In this document: positions 8,901 to 19,863 of the stretch, piece by piece | Position numbering within the stretch: the stretch's first letter is position 1 | How the letters are laid out: every line of letters begins with the position of its first letter | Assembly: GCA_009602725.1 (NCBI GenBank) | Contig: WELB01000041.1 | Span: 582,582 to 620,169, forward strand | DNA from: Spirogloea muscicola | Lineage: Eukaryota > Streptophyta > Zygnematophyceae > Spirogloeales > Spirogloeaceae | Length of the DNA: 37,588 nt | Reading direction: 5' to 3' | Notes under the pieces: generated by a model | Seen by the model: the letters and a program-made list of their open reading frames with translations, nothing else | Told to the model about the DNA's origin: nothing | Databases searched by the model: none | Made by a program: the position numbers and the translations under genes

Positions 8901-11900
8901 CGGAGGCCTCGCAGTCGGGTGGTGGACCGCCGGAGGCTGCACCAGCTTCGGCAGCGCCAACGCCTCCGCCACCACCGCCAGCAGAGGGGGAGCCGGCGAC
9001 CATCCAAACGCAGGCGATGGCGGCAAGCGTGATGAACGCGCTCGACCTCACAATGCCAGGGGCCCTGAACACCCAGAAGAAGGCGCAGGCAGGGAGCGCA
9101 GCCCTGGCATGGCTCCTGCTGATTGATAAGACTTACTTGAGGACTCTGAGGAATAAGACACACTTGAGGAATAAGACACACTTTAGAACGTGGAGGAGGT
9201 CAACAACAACAATTTTGTATGTTATTAGCATGTTATTAGCATGTAATTGTCACCTTAACAGATGGAAATAGTGGCAGCACTTAGCTTCAAGGTACCGCTA
9301 AGAAACGTCCTTAGGCTAACCTCTGAGCTGACTGTTGGCAGGAAGGCCTTTACTTGCGCAGGTCATTGAGGCCGTGGGGCGGGGCGACACAATGCTGGCG
9401 GCGCTGCAGCAGGCTGTCCCGGAGGATGTTCGTGGGAAGCTCACGGGCGCAGTGGGCGAGGCTGTACAGGCCAAAGGCCTGTCCTTCAAGCTCCTCATGG
9501 AGCCAGCGGTGACGTCGCGCCTCACGCCATCCACAACTGCCTTGCTCAAGGAGAAGCTGCAAGACACGGCTGGCAGCGCCGCGGAGGTGCTGAAACGCAG
9601 AGGGGGGATGGTGGCCAGCGGCGGCAGCGGCAGTGGCGATGGCCAAAAGGGGCAGTCGGTGGCTGCCGGCAGCAGCAGCAATAAGAAGGCGGAGGTGGCT
9701 GACGTCAAGACGGAGGCTGCGAGCAAGAGCGCAGGTGTAGCAACGGCGAAGGCCCCATCAGATGCTGCTGTCAAGGAGGACGGCGGCACTGCGGCGGTGC
9801 CATCGACGTCAGTATCGTCGGGCAAGGAAGAGGGCGCTGCCAAGGCTTTACACAAGGTGGACGGAGCTGCCAAGGTGGTGGCAACTACTAGCGAGGCGCC
9901 GAATGGCGCAGCGAAGACAGACGTGCCGGAGGGCAAAACCTCCTCTAAGACGACCAGCAAGAGCGACGCAGACGCTTCGTTGTCAACCAATGACCCGAAG
10001 GCCGCAGCACCTTCAACGCAAGAGAAGAAGCCCAACTCCGATGATGCTGCTGCGAAGGATGGCGGTAGCAAAGGCTCGGCATTAGTGGCAGCCAGTAAAG
10101 GGGAGGATGGCGGACCTGTTGCCAAACTGTCAGGGGCTGGCGAAGACAAGACTGCTACCAGTGAGCCAGCTGTGTTGGCCAAGAAGGATGAGCCTAGCAA
10201 AGTGGAGGAGGCGGCGCCTGCGGAGAAGCCAGAGCCTGCGGCCACCGTTGACAGCGACAGCGATGGCGGCAGCAGTGATGGTGATGGCCCAGTGCCAGCG
10301 GCGGAGGACAAGAAGGACGTGGCTGCATCAGCGCCCCCTGCTGCTGACAGTGACGAAGTTGGCAACGACAAGGCTGCAGCCTCGGATGCACCGACGCCGG
10401 CAGTGGCGGCGACGGCCGATGACTCGGCTGCTGCCAATCCTCCTCCCAAGGCAGCTCACTCATCATCAGTCGCCGCCCCACCATCCCCACCGCCGCAGGC
10501 TCCGCCGCCGCCGCAGGTGTCGGTGGTAGGGGCGCTGGAGGCCATCACAGGCCTTGATGACGGCACGCAGATGGCAGTCACCAATGTCTTCGGTGTGGTC
10601 GACTCCATGCTCGCCGACCTGGAGAAGAAAGAGACGGAGAAGAAGGAGGGCGGCGGAGGCAAGGAGGGTCAACCGGCCCCACCACCGCCGCCAACCTTGG
10701 CTGAAGCAAAGGAGACGCCACCAAAGACCGATGAAACGTCTTCAAGAAACGAGGGCCAGAAACAGGAACTTAGTCGCAAAGAGGGCGAGGTGGCCAGCGC
10801 TTCGTCCAAGGCCGCAGCCGAGGCGAGGAAGCAGCCCCGTCAACGGGCAGTGCTGCGGAGGCGGGAGCGCCGTGTGCCGTTTGTGCAGCAGCCAAGCGGA
10901 GCCACCAAAGGCAAGGTGCTGGAGCTGCGGGTCTCGGGCTCTGGCCTATCCGTTGCCTACTCCAGCCAGAGAAGGTCCACAACCAAGAGGACCCAGACAA
11001 AGGCCACGGTGGCACCGAAGGACACAAAGGTGAATGCCAAGGCCATCATTGATGGACTGGATGGCGAAGCTAAGAGAGGACCTGCTGGCAGTGACCATGT
11101 AATGTTGGTTCATGGGGGAAAGCAGCAAGAGGACCGGGGTCAGTCGTCAGGTGTTGAGCAGCCAGAGGGTGCAGAGGAGAACAGCTCGCAGCCAGGCAGT
11201 GCGATCGTTGGCAAGGAAGAGCAGCAAGCTCCTTCGGCGAGTACGCAGGCCAGCAATGCGATGGTGACGGCTCTGAAGCTGGAGGTGCTGCGGCGGCTCG
11301 GCACCGTGGGCCTGCAGTCGCTGGGCGTGAACGTGGAGGCCGAGGTCGGGCGAGTCGTGGAGCAGGTTGCAGCATCGCTGGGCGCCGATGAGGCGCCGGA
11401 AAGCGGTGGCGGGGGGCCGGCTGCGGGCAGCGGCCGCAACTTTGATGCCGGTGCGATGGTCGAGTCAGTGACCTCGCTCGTCGGCGGCGCAGGGCTGGCT
11501 GGCGGCCTCCTACCGGCAGGCATCCTCGTCGGCGCGGTCGTGGCCGCCATTGGCGCTGTGCTTTACCTTGTCCAGGATGACGACGAGGAAGGTGATGTGG
11601 CCGCCTCTGCCTTTGGCGCTGGCCAGTCGGCGAGCACGCTGCCAGCAGCTGGCGTCAAGGGCGACGGCGGCGGCAGCACAAATGGTGCTGCCGCCGGGGC
11701 TGTGGCCCAGGAGGAGCCCTCAGATAGGCAAAGCACGCGAGGTGAAGCAAGAGCCGGCAATGACGACGACGTCGATCCAGATGCCAAGGTCGACGCGGAG
11801 GAGGCGGCGGCGGCGCACGCGGAGCAGGAGCGCGAGATCAGCCGCGACCGCATGATGGGCACGGTGGCGGCTGCCATGGGGGGCGCTGCTGTCATAGCTA

Positions 11901-14408
11901 GCCAGTCTCAGGAGCAGGCGCCGGGCCAGGCTGCTGGCCCTGGAGCGGCTCTTCACGGCGGTGACCAGCAAGAAAATGCTGGCATTGCTGGCGTGGCAGA
12001 GAAGGCCATGTCAGTGGCGGCGCCCATGATTCCTCGTGCCGAGACTGGCGAAGTCGACCAGGAGAGGTGAAGTGGTCCTTGCTGCCACACTCACTTGTCC
12101 AGTTCTACAACCTCCAAGTGGTCATGGCATCCACTGTTGCACTCTTCCGCTTGCCACCGTTTCTGAGATGCGGAGTTGCCATTTGCTATGCTGCAGGCTG
12201 GTCGCGATGCTGACTGCACTTGGCCAGCGAGGCGGCATGCTACGCATAGTCGGCAAGTTTGCGCTCCTCTGGGGCGGCCTGCGTGGCGCCGTCGGCCTTA
12301 CGGAGCGCCTGCTCGGTTTTCTCAGTGTGAAGGACCGGCCTCTTTGGCAAAGGTATGTTGACCATAATCTCTCTGCAGAGCAGATTGCACAGACTTTTCC
12401 TGCATATTCACAAGTGTCACGAGCTTTAAAGCTAATAATGATATTTAGTGATTGTTGTAGCAAGGACATGCATAAAACCAAATTAGTATGCCATTGATCT
12501 CTTACCTCTGGACAATGTCAACAAGTATGACAATCTGCACAAGCAATGATACTATCAGCAATTGCAACTTTCCCATAAGTTAGGCCAGCAGCAACCTGCC
12601 CAGCAAAATCCATGATGCTGCCTCCTGGCCTTACTGGTGCAGGCTGGGGTGCTTTGTGGGCCTCGCGCTGCTGCTGTGGAGCCCGCTGCTTGTGCCGCTG
12701 CTGCCGGCCGTTGTCCAACAGTGGGTGACCAAGGCCCCAGGCGGCGTCGCTGAGTACGCGCTCGCTGTTGGCCTCTATGGTGCGGTCTTCCTTCTCGTCT
12801 CCATTTGGGGCCGCAAGGTCCGCGGCTATGCTGCCCCGCTCGCCGACTACGGCTTTCAGCTCAAGGGCAAGGCCCGGGTGCGTGCTCATCCCTCTTGCAT
12901 TTATGCCAATGAGCAAGTATTGTTGGTGAAGGTTATTACATATAGCTGTCTCTTTCAAATATCTGGTCATCCAGGTTCCTCTGAGACGCTGACCGCGTCT
13001 AGAGTCTGAGACAAAAGCACTCCCCTTGCACTTGCTTGTCTTGCATCCTCACTGCCCCTTGTGCCTGCCAGGCAACTCCTATATATTCTCATCTCAGGGT
13101 TTATGGATTCTCAGGGTTTGTGGATGGTTGACTCGAGATGTTTATAGAGTTGAAGCAATTAGTGGGATGACCAACGTGCTAAGGGGGGGTGCCTGCGTTT
13201 CCTTTGCAGCTGCGGGCGTTGCTGGGCGGGCAGGTTATTGGCGCAGGCCTGGTGGTGGCACTGTACGCGGCGCAGGCATCCCTTGGCTTCGTGGACTTCA
13301 CATGGTGGCCGGCGACTGACGGTCCTCCAGCGCTGGTGGCGCTGACCACTGGATGGAAGCTGGCAAAGTTGCTTGCTGAGGCTCTGGGCATGGGCGTTGC
13401 CATTGGGGTCGTTGAGGAGCTCGTCTTCCGGTCGTGGCTCCAGGAGGAGGCCTCTGCAGACATGGGCTACCATCGCTCTGCAGTGCTCAGCGCCCTGCTC
13501 TTTGCCATTGTCCACTGGTGAGCCATCACTCTCTTCACGTGGTAAATTATATGGTAAATTTTGCTACTCAGGATGTACACTTAGAGGTATAGAGTACTAC
13601 AATGTTTCCAGCTGTTATCACTTGTGGTGCTGCTGCAGCGGTCAATGTTAGTTGGCTGATGCCCATTGAGCTTTCAAGGTTTCACACGTCCAAGATTACA
13701 ACATCTACTTGGCCAGCAGAAAGATTGATATCGAGATAAGAAGTACTGCTTACAATGCTTCAGCTGCTCTGAACATTGTGGGGACGTGGCTGTCTGCACT
13801 GGCCCAGGTCGCCAGCGGCAATGCCCGGGCTGGTGATGCTGTCGCTGGCACTGGCTGGTGCTCGGGCGCGTGCCGGCGGCAACCTTGCGCTGCCCATTGG
13901 CCTACACTCGGGCCTCGTGGCCGCCAACTTCGTTGCGCAGGTCGGGCGCTTTGTGGTGCCAGTAGCGAGTGCCCCGGCCTGGTTGACGGGCGCAGCCGCT
14001 GGCAGTCCGCTGGCGGGTGCCATGGGTGCCAGTGTTGCTGCTGTGCTCGCTGTGGTCCTGTACCCCTGGGGCCGGCGCCAGAAGGTCCCTGAGACGGCCG
14101 CAACCTCTGCTGCCACTGCCGCCGATGGCGAGTCGGCCGGCAGGCGGCAGCGTGCCGCCGAGCGGGACGCCCGGCGCTTAGCGGAGCTTGATGAGTACGA
14201 GGCTGGCGAGACGGGGCGGGCTGACGACGAGTGGGCCGAGAAGCTCGATGCGGGCCAGGCCAAGCGTGATGCTGAGGGCACAGGTCATCACAGCGGCGGC
14301 ACGCTACCTCCCCAAATGAGCGATATAGAAGGCAGCCATGATCCAGGAGACAATGGCGTCGAAGTTACTGCTATGGCTGACGCCATTGTAAACACACAGG
14401 CTCACTGA
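5965..14408 (+). CDS. EMB8-like alpha/beta-hydrolase fused to a CAAX (CPBP) membrane protease
   Basis: Exons: 5965-6827, 7056-7344, 7453-7638, 7933-8055, 8324-9088, 9362-12066, 12197-12352, 12643-12877, 13210-13517, 13808-14408. All phases agree, giving about 2076 residues. Residues about 212-470 form an EMB8-type hydrolase domain (LLLVPGT, GFFPAILNLRG). Its nucleophile elbow reads GWGLGAN, so the expected Ser is Gly320. A long acidic and Ala/Pro-rich linker follows, with a Glu run near 576-633. Conserved plant blocks come next (LEAITGLDDGTQMAV, a membrane segment near 1455-1479, LGQRGGMLRIVGK). The C-terminal CPBP protease has EELVFR (1843-1848), FAIVH (1872-1876) and LHSGLVAAN (His1910, Asn1917), so its active-site motifs look complete. 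Arabidopsis has the same fusion (AT2G03140, from memory). I infer a plastid membrane protein. The start is uncertain because an N lies 11 bases inside it. The intron after 9088 has a GC donor. Confidence 0.88.
5976..5976. other. Isolated N, probable collapsed assembly gap
   Basis: A single N lies inside the first exon of the EMB8-CAAX gene in very GC-rich sequence. The reading frame across it is only valid if exactly one base is missing. See the finding on the three N positions. Confidence 0.5.
8586..8747 (+). repeat. (GAG)n-rich tract coding for poly-Glu
   Basis: A run dominated by GAG codons in exon 5 of the EMB8-CAAX gene encodes an acidic stretch of over 40 Glu residues with scattered Val, Asp and Gly. 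It lies between the hydrolase domain and the conserved middle region. Long GAG runs like this are likely to vary in length between strains. Confidence 0.85.
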
Positions 14409-14769
14409 CTAAGTGCTGACTAAGTGTCAGCACTTTCCTTAATGGTGTTGCGAGCTTTGGCCTCCTAGGCGACTCACACTGCAGCATTGGTCATGGCCAC
14501 TCTAGTGGGGGTGTGTGGCTCGTGGCATGCAATCAGGATAAGCCGTCTCCAGATGGGTTGCTTTTGTAGTATAAGTATCTGATAATAGACATCAGATGCC
14601 TTATCGTGATGTGACCTGTTTGAGCAAGGGAGGTAGCTTCATCCATACTACTGGTAGAGCCTATGATACTTGCTTTGAGCTACGCTGTGCCACCGCCGCT
14701 GCCGCCACGGCCCGCTGAGCGGCAGCTGCGGCGAGCTGCGACGGCGATGACTGCAGCACCCGGCCGTTG
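14409..14769. other. Intergenic region between EMB8-CAAX and NEF1-like genes
   Basis: Apart from the hairpin at its left end I see no gene or RNA. It must contain the 3' end of the upstream gene and the promoter of the downstream gene, both on the plus strand. Confidence 0.4.
14411..14435. promoter_or_regulatory. Perfect hairpin just after the EMB8-CAAX stop codon
   Basis: AAGTGCTGAC (14411-14420) and GTCAGCACTT (14426-14435) are exact inverted repeats with a 5-base loop, starting two bases after the TGA. It would form a stable stem in the 3' UTR. Its role, for example in RNA stability or 3'-end formation, is not shown. Confidence 0.6.
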
Positions 14770-17499
14770 ATGGCGGCAACGGAGGCGGAAGCGCGGCCGC
14801 GGGAAGCCGCGGCCAGCGCCGCGGCCACTGTGCCCCGCCGCTTGCGTGACGAGCCCGACCAGTGCAGGAGGAGCGCGCCGGCGGTCAGGACGAGGCCGCC
14901 GACCGCCCACGTGACGCGCTCGCCGTCGCCGCTGGCCCGCAGCCGCCGCCGCCACCACGACGTGAGCCCCCTACCGCCGCCGCCGCCGCCACCGGTGCCT
15001 TTGCCGCTCGCCAGCCTCTTTTTTCGGGGACCGTCAGAATTCACTTCAATGCACGATCCAGAAGAGATGGCAATCTATGGGGAGCCCAGCAGGGGCAGCA
15101 CTTGGGCGTCGTGGTTCCTGCTGGCGTCTCTTGTAGCAAGCCTGGCTGCCGCAATGTCCGCCATCCCCGTTCAGCAGGTACTTTGTGTCGGCTCATGCTG
15201 ATCTTGATCCCGACAAGCTGTAATTGCATGTCTGTAAGCTCAAAGTTGGCGGTCCAGACATATCTCTCACCCTCGACCTTGATCCATAACGTTGCACTCA
15301 GATGAGTCATAAGTTCAGTGACAAGCAGGCTGCAATTCTTGTTAATAGATGTAAGCCTATTAATTATTCAGATGATGCCTTTCTACTGACTTGAACTTAC
15401 CCAGTTGCTGACGAGCACAAGGGCAAGAGCTTCTCTTCAGGTTGCAGCCGTGCGGCTGGGCTATTCTATAGCAGTCGGTGCCAGCTTGGGCGTCTACCTC
15501 TGCCTTCAATACTTTGCGGACTTCCCCCTCCTACACGCCCTGCTTGTTGCTGCTGCAATTGCAGCATCAGTTTTTGTCGTCTTTGCCCACCATCCTTCAG
15601 CATCAAGCCCACGACTGCTTCCCTGGATCTTTGCACTCTTTGTGGCCCTGCTCCCAGGTGAGCACCTCTGATTAAAACAAGTTCTTTGTGCTTGTATTTT
15701 GTAAGAGCATCACTTATAGCTGCTTGTATCTAGTAAACTTGCAGTCCAAAGGCTTTCCTGCATTTGGGGTTCCTGAATCACACTGGACCTTGAGGTTCTT
15801 TTACTGTCATGTCAGTCATGTACCTGGTCGAGGGCCAAATCAACCGGCCACCCACAGAAGACGAGTCGTCAGTGGACTTCCAGGCCGAGTATGATCGTGA
15901 GCTTGTGATTGAGGTGAGCACTGATGACCCATTCTTTTGATTGTTACTGTGTCGCTTCATGCACTATTCGCTGCTCAGTCAGGGTTGTGTTTTTCTCTTT
16001 CATCGTTACTGTCTGCAAGAGTTTCTATTGTTAGACCTTCTTAATCAGGTTGCTACTACTTAGGAGAGTTTTTCAAAATGTATAATTGGTTAGCCACTGT
16101 CCTTGCCATCCTGACTCCCTCTGAAGCTGCACTCCTTCTGAGACGCAACATGCTGATCGTTTGCAGGGGGGCCGAGAGCAGCTGCTTGGCTTGTATGCAG
16201 CGTCATTCATGCTGATTGCCTTGGAGGTGAAGGTGAAGCTCACGGGACTTGTAAGAGATAAGACGAAGGACCGCCTCGTGGGTGGCGGCTCAAGTCGCCA
16301 CCTCTCGCCATCCTCGTCCTTCATGCCCCACCATCGAAATGTGCAGGTGCCGCCTTCTGCCGTGCTCCACCCTAAAGTGCGCCTGCAACTTGGTCAAAGA
16401 GCTCTCGGCTTCTGTCAATCTGCATCATTGTCTTGTAATAGACGCCTTCAACTAGGATTGGCATTCAGTCAGACTTGGAAATGATAAGAGTGGCACGGCA
16501 AATGCCCTGAGTGCTAACTTTAGAGACTAGTATTGTTGAATCCTTATCATTCACCACATCTAATGGTTACCTTTTAATGTGCGCGCACGTGTAGTGTCAA
16601 CTTGATAGCCTGTGACATTGGTAAAACGCTCTTTAATCACCTTGTGCAGAGGCGCACAAGTGTGGCCTCCACGTTCTCCATCAAGAAGCTGGCGGCGGAT
16701 GGAGCATGGATGCCGGCCGTTGGCAATGTTGCTACGCTGCTCTGCTTTGCAACCTGCCTCTCTCTCACTGGCTCGCTGACAACCCATGCCGATCGCGCCA
16801 TCTTCTTCATCGCGCCCATCCTCCTGCTGCTCAACCAGGACCGAACCATTCTCTCGGGCTTCACCGACAAGCAGCGCTACTTCCCCCTTAGCCTCGCAAC
16901 TTCCGCGTACCTTGCGTACCTGGCGGGACTACGCGTTTGGCAGGAGCTCAGCCTTGGCTTTCATGTGAGGGCGGACCCAGCTTCTTGCTAGCTTTGCATG
17001 CGACTCTTACGTCCCTTTGAGAGCGGCAGCGCTTGATTTCTCTCTGCATCTGATAGCATATGAGCTGTTTCTCTCATGTTGCTCGGTTTTTGTCAAGGAT
17101 GCCAAAGTGTTTGACATCATCTTCGGAGTCAGCCTTGCTTGAGATCAGCCCAGAATGTTGGTGCGTGTTGGAGGCCAGTGACACCTGACTGCTCTTCGTG
17201 CTGAGCAGGCGGGGGATTGGGCAGCAGCCACGCAGCTCCCCGGAGCCAGTTGGGCGCTGAAGAATGCTGCCATGCTCCTGCTCACGCTGCCCAACCACGT
17301 GCTGTTCTCCATGTTCCTGTGGAATCAGGTCAAGCGATCGGACCTCCTGCTCATTCTCGTCAGCCCGCTCAACCTGCCGGCCCTCGCCCTCGCAGACGTT
17401 GACGCTATCAAGATCTTGGCTGCCCTCGGCCTGGTCTTTGCCGTCACACAGTACCTTGTCACCCGGCACGTGCGCCTCGCCGGGCTGAAGCTCATCTGA
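14770..17499 (+). CDS. NEF1-like (No Exine Formation 1) multipass membrane protein
   Basis: Exons: start-15177, 15441-15657, 15816-15913, 16167-16346, 16650-16964, 17209-17499. All phases agree. The first exon is open from an ATG at 14770 (about 502 residues; the first 93 are Ala/Arg/Pro-rich and transit-peptide-like). A second ATG at 15049 gives 409 residues, so the start is undecided. Blocks that match plant NEF1 as I know it are LGVYLCLQYFADFPLLHA, MYLVEGQI, LLGLYAASFMLIALEVK, WMPAVGNVATLLCF, RAIFFIAPILLLLNQD, DKQRYFPLSLATSAYL, LPNHVLFSMFLWNQ and SPLNLPALAL. At least eight hydrophobic segments are visible. Plant NEF1 is about 1100 residues; only its C-terminal half is represented here. In Arabidopsis NEF1 is a plastid membrane protein needed for pollen exine. 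In an alga the role must be more basic and is unknown. Confidence 0.8.
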
Positions 17500-17928
17500 G
17501 CAGGCTCTGCTGTCTGTCTGCTCTTTGCACATCCACAACACGCTTTAATGGCGACCCCATTGACGTGTACGGCCTCCAAGGCAGGCCACACTCCTTGCTT
17601 GTAGTGGCATTCAGGGACCATGTTTGCGCGGTGTTCGCCACCCGTGAGATTTTGCGGTTAAGAGTTGTCACCAGCCCCGCAGGGGGCTGTCCATCATGAC
17701 AGGGCTGACGAACAAGGCCAGTGCTGTCGCCTTGTCATCTTTAACTGGTACAGAGGTGTTGCAAGGGCTATCAAGCAGCCAAGCTGCCACTTAAATAACT
17801 GTTTCCAGCTTGGAAGGTAGGCAAGCACGCAACTGCTGAAGGGCGCCAGGCAAAGCAGCAGTTTACGCAGCTGGTCTTACAAAGAATTTCGTAATCAGTC
17901 CTGGTCGGCACATATTACAAAGGCTTGG
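17500..17928. other. Intergenic region between convergent NEF1-like and DTD genes
   Basis: No coding region is supported. It should hold both 3' UTRs. TTACA at 17915-17919 (TGTAA on the minus strand) lies only 10 bases past the DTD stop and may be too close to serve as its poly(A) signal. Confidence 0.4.
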
Positions 17929-18348
17929 CTACTCGGATGCCAGTGTTTTCTGGGAATCAATGTGCATAGTCACTGGCCCGTCATTGACGATGTGAACCTG
18001 CACACACAGCCGACTGCCTACACTTCAGCGCAAGCTCCAAAGCTTCAAAGTGCATGCCAAAGCAGACGAGGACCACATAAATGCGGCACCAGCAGTCTCT
18101 TGCAGGCTTGATGCTCTGATTGAGACGCACGCATGGTGGTCAGATGTGGTGCATGAATGCTAGCACTGCGCCATACACGATTGACAGACTTCTAGGCCAC
18201 TGCAAGCAGGACTGCCCAGATAGTAGCCTCATGCATGCATAGTGCCTCGTGTACGTGGACCAGGTCCAAGCGCCAGAGATTAGAAGAAAGGAGAGCAAAA
18301 GGCTTTTGCTCGACTGTATCACCTCCATCATTGCGCCGAAGATACCGT
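17929..18348 (-). CDS. D-aminoacyl-tRNA deacylase, C-terminal exons only (5' part missing)
   Basis: Two exons are visible on the minus strand: a 26-base microexon 18323-18348 and the last exon 17929-17997. Joined, they read (S)DGIFGAMMEVHIVNDGPVT, then MHIDSQKTLASE-stop. This is the C-terminal signature of DTD (the NDGPVT block and the preceding DG.FGA.M). The enzyme removes D-amino acids from mischarged tRNA. The NDGPVT block contributes to the chirality-selecting active site of the DTD dimer. The N-terminal two thirds, including the SQFTL motif, cannot be found upstream. Beyond 18348 there are only 83 bases of pyrimidine-rich intron before the N at 18432, and then the NAA60 exons on the other strand. 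So the gene is broken by the assembly rather than by evolution, in my reading. Confidence 0.82.
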
Positions 18349-18431
18349 CTGACACAGTAACACAAGGAGGCAGCACAGAGCAGGGAGGTCATTTGAGGAG
18401 TATATTCATGTGCAAGAGTGCTCGTGCTTTC

Positions 18432-18432
18432 N
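18432..18432. other. Isolated N in a (CT)n tract, probable collapsed gap
   Basis: The N is followed by a (CT)n microsatellite (18433-18470). To its left lies a DTD gene lacking its 5' exons, to its right an NAA60 gene lacking its 5' exons. The two genes point away from each other, so all missing parts would lie in one gap. Confidence 0.75.
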
Positions 18433-18561
18433 CTCTCTCTCTCTCCCTCTCTCTCTGCCTCTGTACGCCTCTCTTCTATTCTTTCCTCCCTCCCGTTTTC
18501 TCCTGCTCCTCCCTCTTTCTTCACTCCCTCATATCTTTTCCATGTCTACCTGTCACGGCAG

Positions 18562-19863
18562 GAGGCGGGCATACTGGGCTACGAGTTCATGCGGTGCGAG
18601 CGCACGCTCATCTACATCCTCACCCTCGGAGTGATCAAGCCCTACCGCAACCTGGGCATCGGTACCACAAAACTCCGGCCCCCGCTTTGCCGCTCACCTT
18701 CTCTCCCCGCCTCCCTCCCTCCTCTCCCTTCCTTCCTCTTCCCACTCTCCCTCTCTCTCTCCCCCTTCCTCTACATACTTCCACTGGGTTTCTCTCTCTC
18801 CCCCCACTCTGCTCTCTGGCATGCATCCCTGACATGCCCCTCAATATCCTCCTTCCTCCCCCCTCCACCTCCCTCTCCATCTCCCTCTTTCGGCTGCAGC
18901 GTCAGCGCTGGTGGGCAAGGTGACCAAGTACGCCGGCGCCTCAAGCTCGTGCCGCGGCGTGTACCTGCACGTCATCTCGTACAACCGCGCGGCGATCCTG
19001 TTCTACAAGAAGGCCTCGTTCCAGTGTGCGCACCGCCTGCCCGCCTTCTACGCCATCGCCGGGCGCGCGTACGACGCCTACCTCTACGTCTACTACGTCA
19101 ACGGCGGCCGCCCGCCCGGCTCCACCTTGTACGCACCCCACACCTCCCTCCTCACCCTCCTTCCTCCTCGCCTTGTCCTGAGAGCACTAGAATTGACCCA
19201 CTAACGAATGGACTGTTGACTACTAGCTACCGCACTTACATTTTCCTTGAAACAACAAATATGAATGTACCTTGGAGGACTCTAACAAACCATATCAATT
19301 GTGTATGGCCCTGAGAAAGTATGTATAGGACCTTAGCGCCAGCACTATGCCCCTTGGGCTTCTTCCCACTTTTGCATCTGCTCAATCGGTCCCGCCATAC
19401 TTAGCCCATCCTTAATAGCGCCTATCTTGGCGCACCATCCACGTCTCAATGCTGTTAGCTTGCTCCAGCGACACCAGTCATTGCCCTTGACAGTGGTTGG
19501 CAAGACTCAATGATGCCGGCTAATGTCCACTTATCAAAATTGCTTCGAGCAGTTCATGCAGAATTCAGCTCCGTTTCCTCTCTACACAAACTCGAATCAC
19601 AGCTGCTAATCTTGAGACCTTCCGACCTCCATGCTCTAAGTCTGGATCTCTGGTGCTGGCGTGTGCATTGCAGGGACGTGCTCTCAACAACCGGCAGCTT
19701 GCTTCGCAGCATCTTTCGCTTCTGGGCGGAGCTCTGGGGTGCCACGCTGCCGCAGCGGGCTGCTGACGACGACGCCAAGGGCGGCGCGCGGCCCCAGTGG
19801 CTGCAGTGCCGCGATGCCTGCGGGCAACTGAGCCCGAGGCACCACCAGCTCACATATGTCTAG
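18562..19863 (+). CDS. NAA60/NatF-type N-alpha-acetyltransferase (5' exons missing)
   Basis: Exons: 18562-18661, 18900-19128, 19674-19863, with consistent phases (about 172 residues visible). The GNAT core is clear: LIYILTLGVIKPYRNLGIAS includes the acetyl-CoA-binding RxxGxG/A motif (RNLGIA), then GVYLHVISYNRAAILFYKK and YDAYLYVYYVNGGRPPGSTL, which match NAA60 closely. NAA60 acetylates N-termini of membrane proteins, on the Golgi in animals and the plasma membrane in plants. The last exon carries an amphipathic segment (SLLRSIFRFWAELWG) like the membrane-binding tail of the family. The first 60-80 residues of the domain are absent from the sequence between the N at 18432 and the first visible exon. 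The intron before 18900 is rich in CTC/CCT runs. Confidence 0.85.

Noticed and set aside
8221-9072. 283-residue minus-strand Ser-rich frame
   Set aside because: It is the reverse frame of the GAG-rich exon (poly-Glu becomes poly-Ser); no independent evidence.
9316-10449. 377-residue minus-strand frame rich in Ala/Ser
   Set aside because: It is the shadow of the low-complexity linker exon of the EMB8-CAAX gene, whose plus-strand frame has conserved family blocks and correct splice phases.
14661-15044. 127-residue minus-strand frame with a hydrophobic segment (VTWAVGGLVLTAGALLLHW)
   Set aside because: It has no ATG (starts at GTG, with an in-frame stop 11 codons upstream) and overlaps the first exon of the NEF1-like gene. 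The hydrophobic stretch keeps a small doubt open.
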